The position numbers and the translations under genes were made by a program. The notes beneath the pieces are model-generated. The model was not told where the DNA came from and did no database searches. It worked only from the letters and a program-made list of their open reading frames with translations. From positions 1 to 18,202 of the forward strand of contig DASXEX010000012.1 of the NCBI GenBank assembly GCA_036489905.1: a DNA stretch of 18,202 bases, given 5' to 3'. The DNA is from JAICLK01 sp036489905 (GTDB lineage Bacteria; Patescibacteriota; Saccharimonadia; Saccharimonadales; UBA4665). Every line of letters begins with the position of its first letter. Position 1 is the first letter of the stretch. Shown piece by piece: positions 1 through 7,439 of this stretch.

Positions 1-2
1 AA

Positions 3-104
3 GTTAGTACTGAGCAGAAAGCTTTGCTACAATCCATTTACGACAGTCTGAACCCACTTCAATTACAAGAAGCAATTCAGAGGAAACTTAAGCTATTAGA
101 GTAA
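3..104 (+). CDS. C-terminal end of an unidentified protein (partial), possibly an IS transposase tail
   Basis: An open frame enters from the left edge and stops at TAA (102-104), giving 33 residues. The tail contains DSLNPLQLQEAIQRKLKLLE. A short 'SLNP-x-x-L-x-x-x-I' stretch near the C-terminus resembles the end of integrase-core (IS3/IS481-type) transposases as I remember them, but 33 residues cannot settle the family. It runs opposite to and converges on nrdJ, which stops at 224. No start is visible. It could equally be the tail of an ordinary chromosomal gene. Confidence 0.4.
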   Translation, partial: VSTEQKALLQSIYDSLNPLQLQEAIQRKLKLLE

Positions 105-139
105 ACCTTTCGGGTACTGTTTATTTTGAGCTAATACGG

Positions 140-181
140 GCGAACTCACGAGCGTAAGTCCGCTGCCAGGTCGGAGCAGCC
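140..181. other. Structured non-coding stretch with two overlapping inverted repeats
   Basis: Between the partial plus-strand ORF and the nrdJ stop there is a 119-bp gap. Within it, 140-163 is an imperfect palindrome: GCG-a-ACT-c-ACG and CGT-a-AGT-c-CGC around a short centre. Sequence 162-180 can form GCTGC/GCAGC around a 9-nt loop. No U-rich tract follows on either strand, so neither is a convincing intrinsic terminator. The plus strand also carries the strings CAGGTC, GGA, GCAGC and TTAAGT in the order seen in SRP RNA, but the tetraloop is missing (see findings). Confidence 0.35.
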
Positions 182-223
182 TTAAGTTTGCCAAGCCAAA
201 AGTCAGATGTCAAAAATCAACGA

Positions 224-3088
224 CTAGCTGCAACCGGTGGTAGAGCCACACGAGGTGCAAATATAGCAACTGCCGGCACGCTGCGTCTGGTTGCCGCAGT
301 TGTAGCAAATCGGCGCTGCGTCGTCTACTGTACCCTTCACCGAACTGGCTGCCGGAGCTTCGACTCTGGCTACCGCTGTTTTTGGCCCCCGTGGATCAAG
401 CGGGAACTGTTTGCCAACTTGCTCTGCTACCGCTTCGCCTTCTTCGACTACAGACTCATCGAGGAGTGTGGTTTGCTCTTCCGGCATGTCATCGAATGAG
501 GCCAAGCCAAGCTCAAGCCGGTCGTCAAACGACAAGTAGGTCGGCGCCAGACGCCGAGCGATGAAGTCGATAAGTGACGACGCCGTCCGAATTTCAGGGT
601 CATCAGTGATACCAGAGGGCGCAAATGATGTGTTCAGGAATGACTTTATGTAAGTCTTAATAGGCACGCCATACTGCAGGCCATGGCTGACCGAAATCGC
701 AAAACTGTCCATGATGCCCCGAAGGGTTGAACCGTGCTTCGAGAAGTTTACGAACAGTTCTCCGGGACTACCGTCTTCGTATTCGCCAACGATGAGGTAT
801 CCGTGACTATCTGCCACGGTAAACGAAAATGTCCGGGCTGCACGTTCCTTTGGCAATTCGCGGCGCACGGCGCCCCTGACGACAATTCGATTGTCCAGTG
901 TTTCGGCAACCGCAGTGGCAATGGGTTCGGTTTTGGTAGCAACTGTTGCTGCCGACTTAGCTTCTTCAGGCTCGATTGTAAACTCAGGCGTTTTTTCACC
1001 CTCTTTTTTGGCCGTGCTGAGCGGCTGCACGACCTTACAGTTGTCGCGGTAAACGGCGACCACCTTCAGTCCCATTTTCCAGGCATCGATGTAGAGCTGC
1101 TCGACATCTTCTACCGTAACGTCTTCGGGCATGTTAATAGTTTTGCCGATGGCTCCGGACAAAAATGGTTGTGTTGCTGACATCATTTTTACGTGGCCAA
1201 GATAGTGAATAGCGTTGTCGCCTATTGAGCATGCGAAGACTGGTTCGTGCTCTTTCTTGATGTATGGTGCGCCGAGTATTGTTTTCTCTACATCAATATA
1301 GCTCACTATTTCGTCAATCTGTTTTTGATTATAGCCGAGTGCTTTGAGCGCACGTGGGACTGTTTGGCTGACGATAGTCATGGTGCCACCACCTACCAAT
1401 TTTTTCATTTTGGACAATCCGAGATTCGGCTCGATGCCCGTTGTATCACAGTCCATCATCAGACCGATGGTAGCAGTCGGAGCAAGCAAGCTGGCCTGCG
1501 AGTTGCGTACGCCGTAAAGTTCACCCAACTCAACCGCTTCGTCCCAAGCACTGGCCGCGGCACTTAGCAGATCCTCGGCAACATAGCTCGCATTAATGCT
1601 GGAAACCGCCTGGCGATGCATACGCAGCACGCCCAACATGTTCTCGCGATCTTTGTGGAAGCCGGCGAACGGCCCGACTTTGCGCGCAACTCGTGCGCTT
1701 ACGGCGTATGCGTGTCCGGTCATAAGTGCCGTAATGGCGGCAGTCTGCGCGCGGCCTTCTTCGGAATCGTATGGCAAGCCTTGCGCCATCAGCAGCGCGC
1801 CCAAGTTTGCATAGCCGATACCAAGCTGACGGTATGCCCGTGCGGTCTTGGTGATTTTTTCGGTCGGGTACTCCGAGTAACCCACCAAAATCTCCTGAGC
1901 GGTGAATAGCAACTCGACCGTATGTTTGAACGCTTCGATATCGAAGGTGCGGTCGTCGCGCACGTACTTCAGCAGATTTATGCTCGCCAAGTTGCAGGCG
2001 GAATTGTCGAGGTGCATGTACTCGCTGCCTGCATTGCTGCCGTTGATGCGACCAGCGTTCGGTGTCGTGTGCCATTTATTGACGGTAGTGCCGAACTGTA
2101 TGCCAGGATCGGCGCACGCATGCGCCGCTTCGCTAATCTGGCGGAAGAGTTCGCGGGCCTTGATTTTCTTTACAACTTTACCCGTCGTAACGTCTTTGAG
2201 CTTCCAATCGTCATCATTCAGGACGGCCTGCATAAAATCGTCGGTGACGCGCACCGAGTTGCTGGCGTTTTGGTACTGCACCGAAAAAATGTCCTTGCCC
2301 TCAAGCGTCACGTCGTAGCCGGCAGCCTCCAACACACGCGCCTTGCGGCCTTCAGTCGCTTTGCACCAAATGAAGCCTTCGATATCCGGGTGGTCGGCGT
2401 TCAGGATGACCATATTGGCTGCGCGGCGAGCCTGACTACCACTCTTGATTGCACTGACTATCGAGTCGGCGCCGCGCATGAAGCCCAGCGGCCCCGAAGC
2501 CTTGCCGGCACTCTTGCCCAAAGGTTCGGAAGAAGACCGAATAGTACTAATGTTCAAGCCTGAGCCCGAGCCACCCTTAAAAATCATACCTTCTTCGGTG
2601 TACCAATTGAGGATAGATTGCATCGTGTCTTCGACGGCAAGAATAAAGCAGGCACTCGCTTGTTGTGAGCGGCCAGGAGCACCGATATTGCACCAGACCG
2701 GCGAGTTGAAAGCAGCACGCTGTGTTGCGAGAACGTATTTAAGTTCCTCGCGGTAATTCTCGATTTCGGTTTCGTTGTCGAAATAACCTTCTTGGATGCC
2801 TTGACGCGTAATCGTATCCACGACGCGGTCGATTAGGTGGCGCAGAGAGCTTTCGCGCTCCCCAGTTCCGGGCGCGTCAGTGCCAGTGAAGTATTTTTGT
2901 GCCACAATATTAATAGCATTGAGCGACCACTGCTCCGGAAATTCCACTTCCCGCTGTTCAAACACTGGCTTGTTCGTCAACGGATTCATAAGAATCGAGT
3001 CACGCTTGACCCATTTCAGCTGGTCGTATGCTTTGCTCTTTGGCTGAGTAAACATTCGCTCGACAGCTAAAGATGTTGTTTGTGCCAT
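224..3088 (-). CDS. nrdJ: Adenosylcobalamin-dependent (class II) ribonucleotide reductase, catalytic Cys replaced by Gly
   Basis: A 954-residue protein of the long NrdJ subclass, which reduces ribonucleotides to deoxyribonucleotides using B12 as radical source. Intact hallmarks are FNSPVW (127-132), the redox-pair cysteine in SACFIL (C147), KGGSGSGLN (171-179), C365 in CNLASINL, PTATIG (537-542), and a Cys-rich C-terminal tail with C928, C931, C941, C944, C947 and C953. The tail resembles the CxxC redox/zinc tail of Streptomyces-type NrdJ. The active-site motif, normally N-P-C-S-E, reads N352-A-G-S-E356 here, so the cysteine that should carry the thiyl radical is Gly354 (codon GGC, plus-strand 2027-2029). 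The Asn and Glu partners are kept. The ATG has a GAGG Shine-Dalgarno 5 nt upstream (3094-3097). It lies 146 bp downstream of nrdR and is probably co-transcribed with it. Family assignment is very secure; activity is in doubt. Confidence 0.96.
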   Translation of the reverse strand: MAQTTSLAVERMFTQPKSKAYDQLKWVKRDSILMNPLTNKPVFEQREVEFPEQWSLNAINIVAQKYFTGTDAPGTGERESSLRHLIDRVVDTITRQGIQEGYFDNETEIENYREELKYVLATQRAAFNSPVWCNIGAPGRSQQASACFILAVEDTMQSILNWYTEEGMIFKGGSGSGLNISTIRSSSEPLGKSAGKASGPLGFMRGADSIVSAIKSGSQARRAANMVILNADHPDIEGFIWCKATEGRKARVLEAAGYDVTLEGKDIFSVQYQNASNSVRVTDDFMQAVLNDDDWKLKDVTTGKVVKKIKARELFRQISEAAHACADPGIQFGTTVNKWHTTPNAGRINGSNAGSEYMHLDNSACNLASINLLKYVRDDRTFDIEAFKHTVELLFTAQEILVGYSEYPTEKITKTARAYRQLGIGYANLGALLMAQGLPYDSEEGRAQTAAITALMTGHAYAVSARVARKVGPFAGFHKDRENMLGVLRMHRQAVSSINASYVAEDLLSAAASAWDEAVELGELYGVRNSQASLLAPTATIGLMMDCDTTGIEPNLGLSKMKKLVGGGTMTIVSQTVPRALKALGYNQKQIDEIVSYIDVEKTILGAPYIKKEHEPVFACSIGDNAIHYLGHVKMMSATQPFLSGAIGKTINMPEDVTVEDVEQLYIDAWKMGLKVVAVYRDNCKVVQPLSTAKKEGEKTPEFTIEPEEAKSAATVATKTEPIATAVAETLDNRIVVRGAVRRELPKERAARTFSFTVADSHGYLIVGEYEDGSPGELFVNFSKHGSTLRGIMDSFAISVSHGLQYGVPIKTYIKSFLNTSFAPSGITDDPEIRTASSLIDFIARRLAPTYLSFDDRLELGLASFDDMPEEQTTLLDESVVEEGEAVAEQVGKQFPLDPRGPKTAVARVEAPAASSVKGTVDDAAPICYNCGNQTQRAGSCYICTSCGSTTGCS

Positions 3089-3178
3089 AGTAACCTCACT
3101 TCTCTGGCTTTGTTGCCACTAGTTTTAATTTTTGTTTGGAGTTCTCTTGAAGTCGCCGGCTCTCAATCGGCGCCTTAT

Positions 3179-3222
3179 CTAGAGCTCCCCTCGAGTTTTA
3201 GTTGTCCTAAAGCTCTAGGGGA
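3179..3222 (-). promoter_or_regulatory. Competing hairpins in the nrdR-nrdJ intergenic leader
   Basis: Arms 3207-3222 and 3186-3201 are complementary at 14 of 16 positions around a 5-nt loop (the two mismatches read A·G and C·A in the minus-strand transcript). The first arm also contains an 8-nt block (3211-3218) perfectly complementary to 3179-3186 (CTAGAGCT/AGCTCTAG), so the two pairings exclude each other. No U-tract follows on the minus strand, which argues against a simple terminator. The element lies about 90 nt upstream of the nrdJ start codon. A regulatory or processing role for the nrdJ mRNA is inferred. Confidence 0.5.
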
Positions 3223-3234
3223 ACCGTCAAAGAA

Positions 3235-3711
3235 TTAGTCTTTGACAAGTTCGGCCGTCTTGCGTTGCTTGATGCGGGAAAGTTCACGCTCGAAACCCGC
3301 TATGTCTTTGAAGCGCCGATATACGCTCACAAAGCGCACATAGGCGACTTCATTAAGTACCGCAAGGCGCTCCATGACCAATTCGCCAACCTTGGCCGAG
3401 CGAACCTCGGCTTCGCCACAAGCGTACAGCTCACGCTCAACTTCCGTCACCAAACGTTCTAATTGTACGTTTGTGACGGACGTCTTCTCGCTTGCCCTCA
3501 GCAAACCGGCCAGTAATTTTTGCCGGTTGTACAGCTGCCGCACACCGTTATTTTTTATTACCACCAACTGCGGTCGCTCAATGCGTTCGTACGTTGTAAA
3601 CCGATGGCCGCATTGCACGCACATCCGGCGGCGACGGACAGCCTCGCCATCTGCGACATCTCTCGATTCGATGACTTTCGTGCCCTCATGCTGGCATTCG
3701 TTGCATTTCAT
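3235..3711 (-). CDS. nrdR: Transcriptional repressor NrdR
   Basis: A 158-residue protein with the two-part NrdR architecture. The N-terminal zinc ribbon has CNEC at residues 3-6 and CVQC in the next 30 residues, followed by GHRFTTYE. An ATP-cone domain of about 90 residues follows (ERPQLVVIKNNG onward). NrdR senses ATP/dATP through the cone and represses ribonucleotide reductase genes by binding paired NrdR boxes. An in-frame upstream start exists at 3732. The ATG at 3711 is preferred because it gives the canonical MKC start and has a strong Shine-Dalgarno (AGGAAGAGGTG, 3716-3726, GAGG ending 6 nt before ATG). It sits directly upstream of nrdJ on the same strand, the classic regulator-target pairing. 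Very secure. Confidence 0.96.
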   Translation of the reverse strand: MKCNECQHEGTKVIESRDVADGEAVRRRRMCVQCGHRFTTYERIERPQLVVIKNNGVRQLYNRQKLLAGLLRASEKTSVTNVQLERLVTEVERELYACGEAEVRSAKVGELVMERLAVLNEVAYVRFVSVYRRFKDIAGFERELSRIKQRKTAELVKD

Positions 3712-3758
3712 GTTGCACCTCTTCCTGTACACTTCTTTTGTTCAATTTGAATGTGCCC

Positions 3759-3795
3759 CCGCTATATTTTTCTAGCTTTTTCCGACATATAGCGG
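3759..3795 (-). promoter_or_regulatory. Pair of NrdR-box-like sites upstream of nrdR
   Basis: The minus strand reads CCGCTATATGTCGG at 3782-3795, and the plus strand reads CCGCTATATTTTTC at 3759-3772. Both share CCGCTATAT, close to the CTATAT core of known NrdR boxes. They lie in the nrdR 5' leader, just downstream of the best promoter, where a bound repressor could block RNA polymerase. Centre-to-centre spacing is about 23 bp, shorter than the roughly 31 bp usual for NrdR box pairs, which lowers confidence. Autoregulation of nrdR-nrdJ is inferred. Confidence 0.4.
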
Positions 3796-3806
3796 TCAGT
3801 ATTTTC

Positions 3807-3835
3807 ATGATAGCCCTACTTATAGCGCTTTGCAA
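3807..3835 (-). promoter_or_regulatory. Promoter of nrdR(-nrdJ)
   Basis: The minus strand has TTGCAA (3830-3835), a 17-bp spacer, and TATCAT (3807-3812), a good housekeeping-sigma match. A start near 3800 would give a ~90-nt leader containing the NrdR-box-like sites. The promoter lies in the gap between the ftsZ stop (3871) and nrdR. Confidence 0.5.
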
Positions 3836-3870
3836 ATATTTTCTGGTGTATTATTTAGTACAAAACAGGC

Positions 3871-5193
3871 CTATTTTTCTCTGTCTTGATCGGATTGATC
3901 TTTGTGCCGGGCAGTCAAACGGCGCAAGAATGAAGGCTTGTCCAGGTGATCGCTCTCCATATCGCCAGTAACGAAAGCTCTGTCCTGCTTGGACGTTTCG
4001 TCATCTTCCGCGGCCGCATCGCCTGACCTATGCCCATCATCGTCAGCAGCCCAGATGTTGGGCATTGGTTGGCTCGATTTAAAATCGGTGGTGACATCTT
4101 CGGCATCTCCATTGTCAAGGTTGGTGTCGATGTCAGACATTACTTTGTCATCAACTTTGGCTGAGGTACCTCCGACAACTGAACCCGCAGACTGTGCTTC
4201 TTCAAGCAAAACGTTGCTTGAGCGTTTGGCAAAGTAGGCAGCATCGAAGCCAGTCGCTACCACAGTAATGATCACCTCACCCTCGATGTCCGGATTGATG
4301 GTAGCGCCAAAAATGATATTGGCGTCTGGATCTGCAGCGCTCGTGATGGCTTCTGCGGCTGAGTTGATCTCGTGCATCGAGAGGTCGTTGCCACCAATCA
4401 CGTTGAAGAGAATGCCGCGCGCGCCATCGATAGAAACCTCAAGCAGCGGCGAGTCAATCGCCTGCTGAGCCGCCTGGACGGCACGGTTCTCACCACTGGC
4501 GCGGCCAATGCCCATGAGCGCGGAGCCAGCATTGCTCATTACGGTCTTCACATCTGCAAAGTCGAGGTTGATAAGTCCATGTACGGTGATGAGATCCGAA
4601 ATGCCCTGCACACCTTGGCGCAATACGTCATCAGCAACTTTGAACGCCTCAAGCAATGGTGTTTGCCGGTCTATTGTTTGAAGCAAGCGGTCGTTGGGAA
4701 CGATAATGAGCGTGTCGACCGATTTGCGCAAATTTTCTATCGCAGCTTCGGCATTCTTGCGCCGTTTCTCGCCCTCAAAGACGAATGGCTTTGTAGCAAA
4801 ACCAACAACGAGCATATCTAAATCTTTTGCGATTTTTGCTACCACGGGGCCAGCGCCACTGCCCGTGCCACCACCCGCGCCAATGGTTACGAAGACCATG
4901 TCGGCGCCTTCCAACGCCTTTCTAATCTCCTCGCTGGATTCTTCAGCGGCGCGTTGACCAAGAGACGGATTAGCACCAGCTCCAAGCCCGCGCGTGGCAT
5001 CTTTACCGATATGTATCTTGACCGGCGCCTTAGAGTGGAACAAATCCTGCGCATCGGTATTGACCACGATAAATTCAACACCTTCTACGCCTGCTTCTAC
5101 CATCCGATTTACTGCAGCGCCACCGGCTCCACCGATGCCAACAACTTTGATTTTGGCAAATGTTTCTATTGCTGGTTCAACGACTTGAGGCAT
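3871..5193 (-). CDS. ftsZ: Cell division protein FtsZ
   Basis: A 440-residue tubulin-like GTPase that polymerises into the cytokinetic Z ring at mid-cell. Visible motifs are the N-terminal VVGIGGAGGAAVN nucleotide loop (17-29), the tubulin signature GGGTGSG (107-113), and the T7 synergy loop NLDFAD (209-214) that completes the GTPase site of the next subunit. A C-terminal linker of roughly 100 acidic residues is followed by the conserved peptide KPSFLRR, which normally docks FtsA. A short charged tail follows that peptide. Length is typical to slightly long. It lies downstream of ftsA with a 150-bp gap and its own strong promoter. The only upstream purine-rich match is GGGAG, 11 nt from the ATG, a weak Shine-Dalgarno. 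Confidence 0.98.
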   Translation of the reverse strand: MPQVVEPAIETFAKIKVVGIGGAGGAAVNRMVEAGVEGVEFIVVNTDAQDLFHSKAPVKIHIGKDATRGLGAGANPSLGQRAAEESSEEIRKALEGADMVFVTIGAGGGTGSGAGPVVAKIAKDLDMLVVGFATKPFVFEGEKRRKNAEAAIENLRKSVDTLIIVPNDRLLQTIDRQTPLLEAFKVADDVLRQGVQGISDLITVHGLINLDFADVKTVMSNAGSALMGIGRASGENRAVQAAQQAIDSPLLEVSIDGARGILFNVIGGNDLSMHEINSAAEAITSAADPDANIIFGATINPDIEGEVIITVVATGFDAAYFAKRSSNVLLEEAQSAGSVVGGTSAKVDDKVMSDIDTNLDNGDAEDVTTDFKSSQPMPNIWAADDDGHRSGDAAAEDDETSKQDRAFVTGDMESDHLDKPSFLRRLTARHKDQSDQDREK

Positions 5194-5249
5194 AACTTAC
5201 TCGCGCTCCCTACATTTAAGTTCAAAGACTTTACTTTAACTATACGGTT

Positions 5250-5279
5250 AGTATACCGCAAAAATGTGCAGGTGTTCAA
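5250..5279 (-). promoter_or_regulatory. Promoter of ftsZ
   Basis: The minus strand has TTGAAC (5274-5279), an 18-bp spacer and TATACT (5250-5255). The predicted start near 5243 gives a ~50-nt leader, in contrast to the leaderless arrangement of ftsA just upstream. FtsZ can therefore be made independently of ftsA. Confidence 0.6.
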
Positions 5280-5343
5280 ATAAATTGATCGGGCGGATTC
5301 CTGCTTTTTTCGGCTCGTACAGTTTATGTATGCGCACCGAAAA

Positions 5344-6591
5344 CTAGTGACGCCGAAAATAGTTCAATGTACGGTCGAGCGCAGTAGCAATGCTGCCACT
5401 TGCCGACATTTGGCGCCCCCCGTGCGGCTGCGTGACGTCGGGCAAGAGTAGCATGTCGAGAAGCATCAGACCAACCGCCGTGCAGTAGGCAGTGTCCTCT
5501 ACCGTATCCACTAAGCCGGCCAGCGTTTGCAACTTACCCACCCTTGCCGGTAACTGTAGCTTCTCTTTGACAAACTCAGCCAAGCCAGGAAATTTTGCAG
5601 TGCCGCCTACCAAAACCACGCCGCCCGGCAATTTCCTGGAGCGCTGAATTTTGCGCAACTCTTTGTCAACGTACTCGAACAGCTCGTCCACTCGCGCTTC
5701 GGTGACCATGAGAATATCCTCGGCCTTGAATGTATATTCCTCGTCACCATGTTTGACACTCACGGTACCTTTCTTCGGTGCCCCGCCGGCAAAGCCGGCG
5801 TGCGTTACCTTAACCAGCTCGGCAATGTCGAGATCGGTCTTGAGGCCTATGGCAAGGTCGTTGGTAATGTGCTGACCACCGACAGGCAACACGGCTACAT
5901 GCTGGACTTCACCGTCTTCAATAACGACGAAATTAGTCGTACCGGCACCAATGTCAATCAACACGGTGCCTGCTTCTTTTTGCTGGCGGCTGAGCACCGC
6001 TTCGGCAGCCGCAAGGCTTGATATGGTGTGCCGCGTCGGCATAATCTGCGCCCGCTCGAGCGCCATGTCGAGGTTCCGCAAGTTCGGTGTCGCCGCAGTT
6101 ACAATGTGCGTATCGACCTCGAGCCGTACACCATGCATTCCAACCGGATCTTTGATATTCGGTTGGCCGTCAAGACTATAATTTTTGGCAAACAGCTGAA
6201 CAATTTCACGATTCGATGGTAACTTTACAACAGTTGCCGCCTCTTCAACCCGTAACCGATCCTCGGGTGTAATCTCGCGATTGGCGGCGCTGATGGCAAT
6301 AACACCTTTCGAATTGATGCCGGCTACGTGCGCACCGTTGATATTGACCGTGGCTTTGTCGATGCGAACTCCGGAAAGCCGCTCGGCTTCCGTGATAGCC
6401 TGTACTATTGCCTCGACAACATCTTCGACATGTACCACGACGCCTTTGCGCATACCAAGGTTTGGCGAGCTGCCGTGGCCAATCACCGAAGGTTTTGACT
6501 CGCCATCAGCCCCAAGCATGCCGACCACGCAGCGAACAACGCTCGTGCCGATATCCAGGCCGACAAAGTGCGGTGCCGAAGAATCACGCAT
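5344..6591 (-). CDS. ftsA: Cell division protein FtsA
   Basis: A 415-residue actin-fold ATPase that tethers FtsZ filaments to the membrane and recruits later division proteins. Motifs from the ATG at 6591: phosphate-1 loop DIGTS (13-17), the FtsA-specific 1C domain between about 85 and 165, phosphate-2 DIGAGTT (213-219), and adenosine loop GGTAKFPG (329-336). The C-terminus ends in a short basic/aromatic segment (TLNYFRRH) that could be the amphipathic membrane anchor. A TTG at 6627 would add 12 residues, but that extension overlaps the promoter and has no homologous look. The ATG has no Shine-Dalgarno and sits 6 bp after a TATACT box, so the mRNA may be leaderless. ftsZ follows on the same strand. 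Confidence 0.96.
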   Translation of the reverse strand: MRDSSAPHFVGLDIGTSVVRCVVGMLGADGESKPSVIGHGSSPNLGMRKGVVVHVEDVVEAIVQAITEAERLSGVRIDKATVNINGAHVAGINSKGVIAISAANREITPEDRLRVEEAATVVKLPSNREIVQLFAKNYSLDGQPNIKDPVGMHGVRLEVDTHIVTAATPNLRNLDMALERAQIMPTRHTISSLAAAEAVLSRQQKEAGTVLIDIGAGTTNFVVIEDGEVQHVAVLPVGGQHITNDLAIGLKTDLDIAELVKVTHAGFAGGAPKKGTVSVKHGDEEYTFKAEDILMVTEARVDELFEYVDKELRKIQRSRKLPGGVVLVGGTAKFPGLAEFVKEKLQLPARVGKLQTLAGLVDTVEDTAYCTAVGLMLLDMLLLPDVTQPHGGRQMSASGSIATALDRTLNYFRRH

Positions 6592-6597
6592 GCAAGC

Positions 6598-6627
6598 AGT
6601 ATAGCGCTTATTCTTCAGTTTGAGCAA
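6598..6627 (-). promoter_or_regulatory. Promoter of ftsA, probably leaderless
   Basis: The minus strand has TTGCTC (6622-6627), an 18-bp spacer, and TATACT (6598-6603). Only GCTTGC separates the -10 from the ATG at 6591, so the normal +1 position falls on the A of ATG. The -35 match is only partial. Confidence 0.5.
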
Positions 6628-6676
6628 GTTTTACAACCTTGCTGAACACTTTTTTGCTGGCCGAGAGTCGAGGTAC

Positions 6677-7432
6677 CTAAAGTTGCGTCAATATTTCGGC
6701 ACCGTCTCTGGTAATCGCAATAGTGTGCTCAAAGTGTGCCGCCCACGACCCGTCCTGCGTCAGCACCGTCCATTCATCCTCGGCCACATATACGCGGTCG
6801 GCCCCGAGGGTGACCATAGGCTCAATCGCAATCGTCATGTTTTTAATAAGCCGCGCTCCGGTGTTAGCCTGCCCATAGTTGGGAATGTTGGGATCTTCGT
6901 GCATTTCGTGGCCAACACCATGTCCCACCAAATCGCGTACGATACCATAGCCATGGCGCTGTAATAAATTTTCTATGACTGCCCCAATGTCACCGGTTCG
7001 TACACCGTCGTGTACTGCGCCGATACCGGCAAGTAGGGCACGCTCCGTGTCACGAAGTAACATGGTGTGCTTCTGTGATATTGGCTTGCCTGCAATCGCG
7101 CTGAGCGCAGCATCAGTAACCATGCGCCTATAAGTAACGCAAAAATCCAGGCTGACAATATCACCGGTTTGGATAGTTTTGACTTCAGAAGGTACGCCGT
7201 GGACAACTTCTTCGTTCACCGACACACAGATTACGTCGGGAAAACCTTGATAGCCCAAAATCGTCGGCTCGCCACCGAGCTTTTTGAGTTCGGCCGCAGC
7301 CAAGATGGCAAGGTCTTTCGTGGACATGCCCGGCGCCAGCTTGCTTTTCAGCAGCTGCAAAACAGTCGCGAGCATCCGCCCGCTTTCGCGCATCGCCTCG
7401 AGCTCGGCAGTAGTTTTCGCACGCGTGAACAT
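6677..7432 (-). CDS. map: Methionine aminopeptidase, type I
   Basis: A 251-residue cytosolic metalloprotease that removes the initiator methionine after deformylation. All five pita-bread metal ligands are visible: D96, D107, H171, E204 and E235, plus the substrate-binding histidines H78 and H178. Length and ligand spacing match E. coli Map almost exactly. It is last in the rpsU-yqeY-adk-map cluster and starts 7 bp after the adk stop. An AGGAGG lies inside the final adk codons (7444-7449), with a second AGAGG at 7437-7441. The substrate chain links it to def and fmt elsewhere in the window. Confidence 0.97.
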   Translation of the reverse strand: MFTRAKTTAELEAMRESGRMLATVLQLLKSKLAPGMSTKDLAILAAAELKKLGGEPTILGYQGFPDVICVSVNEEVVHGVPSEVKTIQTGDIVSLDFCVTYRRMVTDAALSAIAGKPISQKHTMLLRDTERALLAGIGAVHDGVRTGDIGAVIENLLQRHGYGIVRDLVGHGVGHEMHEDPNIPNYGQANTGARLIKNMTIAIEPMVTLGADRVYVAEDEWTVLTQDGSWAAHFEHTIAITRDGAEILTQL

Positions 7433-7439
7433 AGAGCCT

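Noticed and set aside
140..190. Annotated SRP RNA gene
   Set aside because: The essential GGAA tetraloop and the flanking helix are missing, so it is listed only as an observation.
1922..2563. 213-codon plus-strand open frame inside nrdJ
   Set aside because: Antisense shadow of a highly conserved coding region; no independent support.
3089..3234. Cobalamin riboswitch upstream of the B12-dependent nrdJ
   Set aside because: The leader is only 146 nt and lacks a B12-box pattern on the correct strand; the GCCACT string is on the plus strand.
5305..5343. Hairpin TTTTCGG...CCGAAAA after ftsA as a terminator
   Set aside because: The stem is interrupted by several mismatches and a 20-plus-nt interior, with no proper U-tract on the ftsA strand; left uncalled.
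6592..6627. TTG start adding 12 residues to FtsA
   Set aside because: The extension covers the ftsA -35/-10 region and does not resemble the FtsA N-terminus; the ATG at 6591 directly precedes the conserved actin-fold start.
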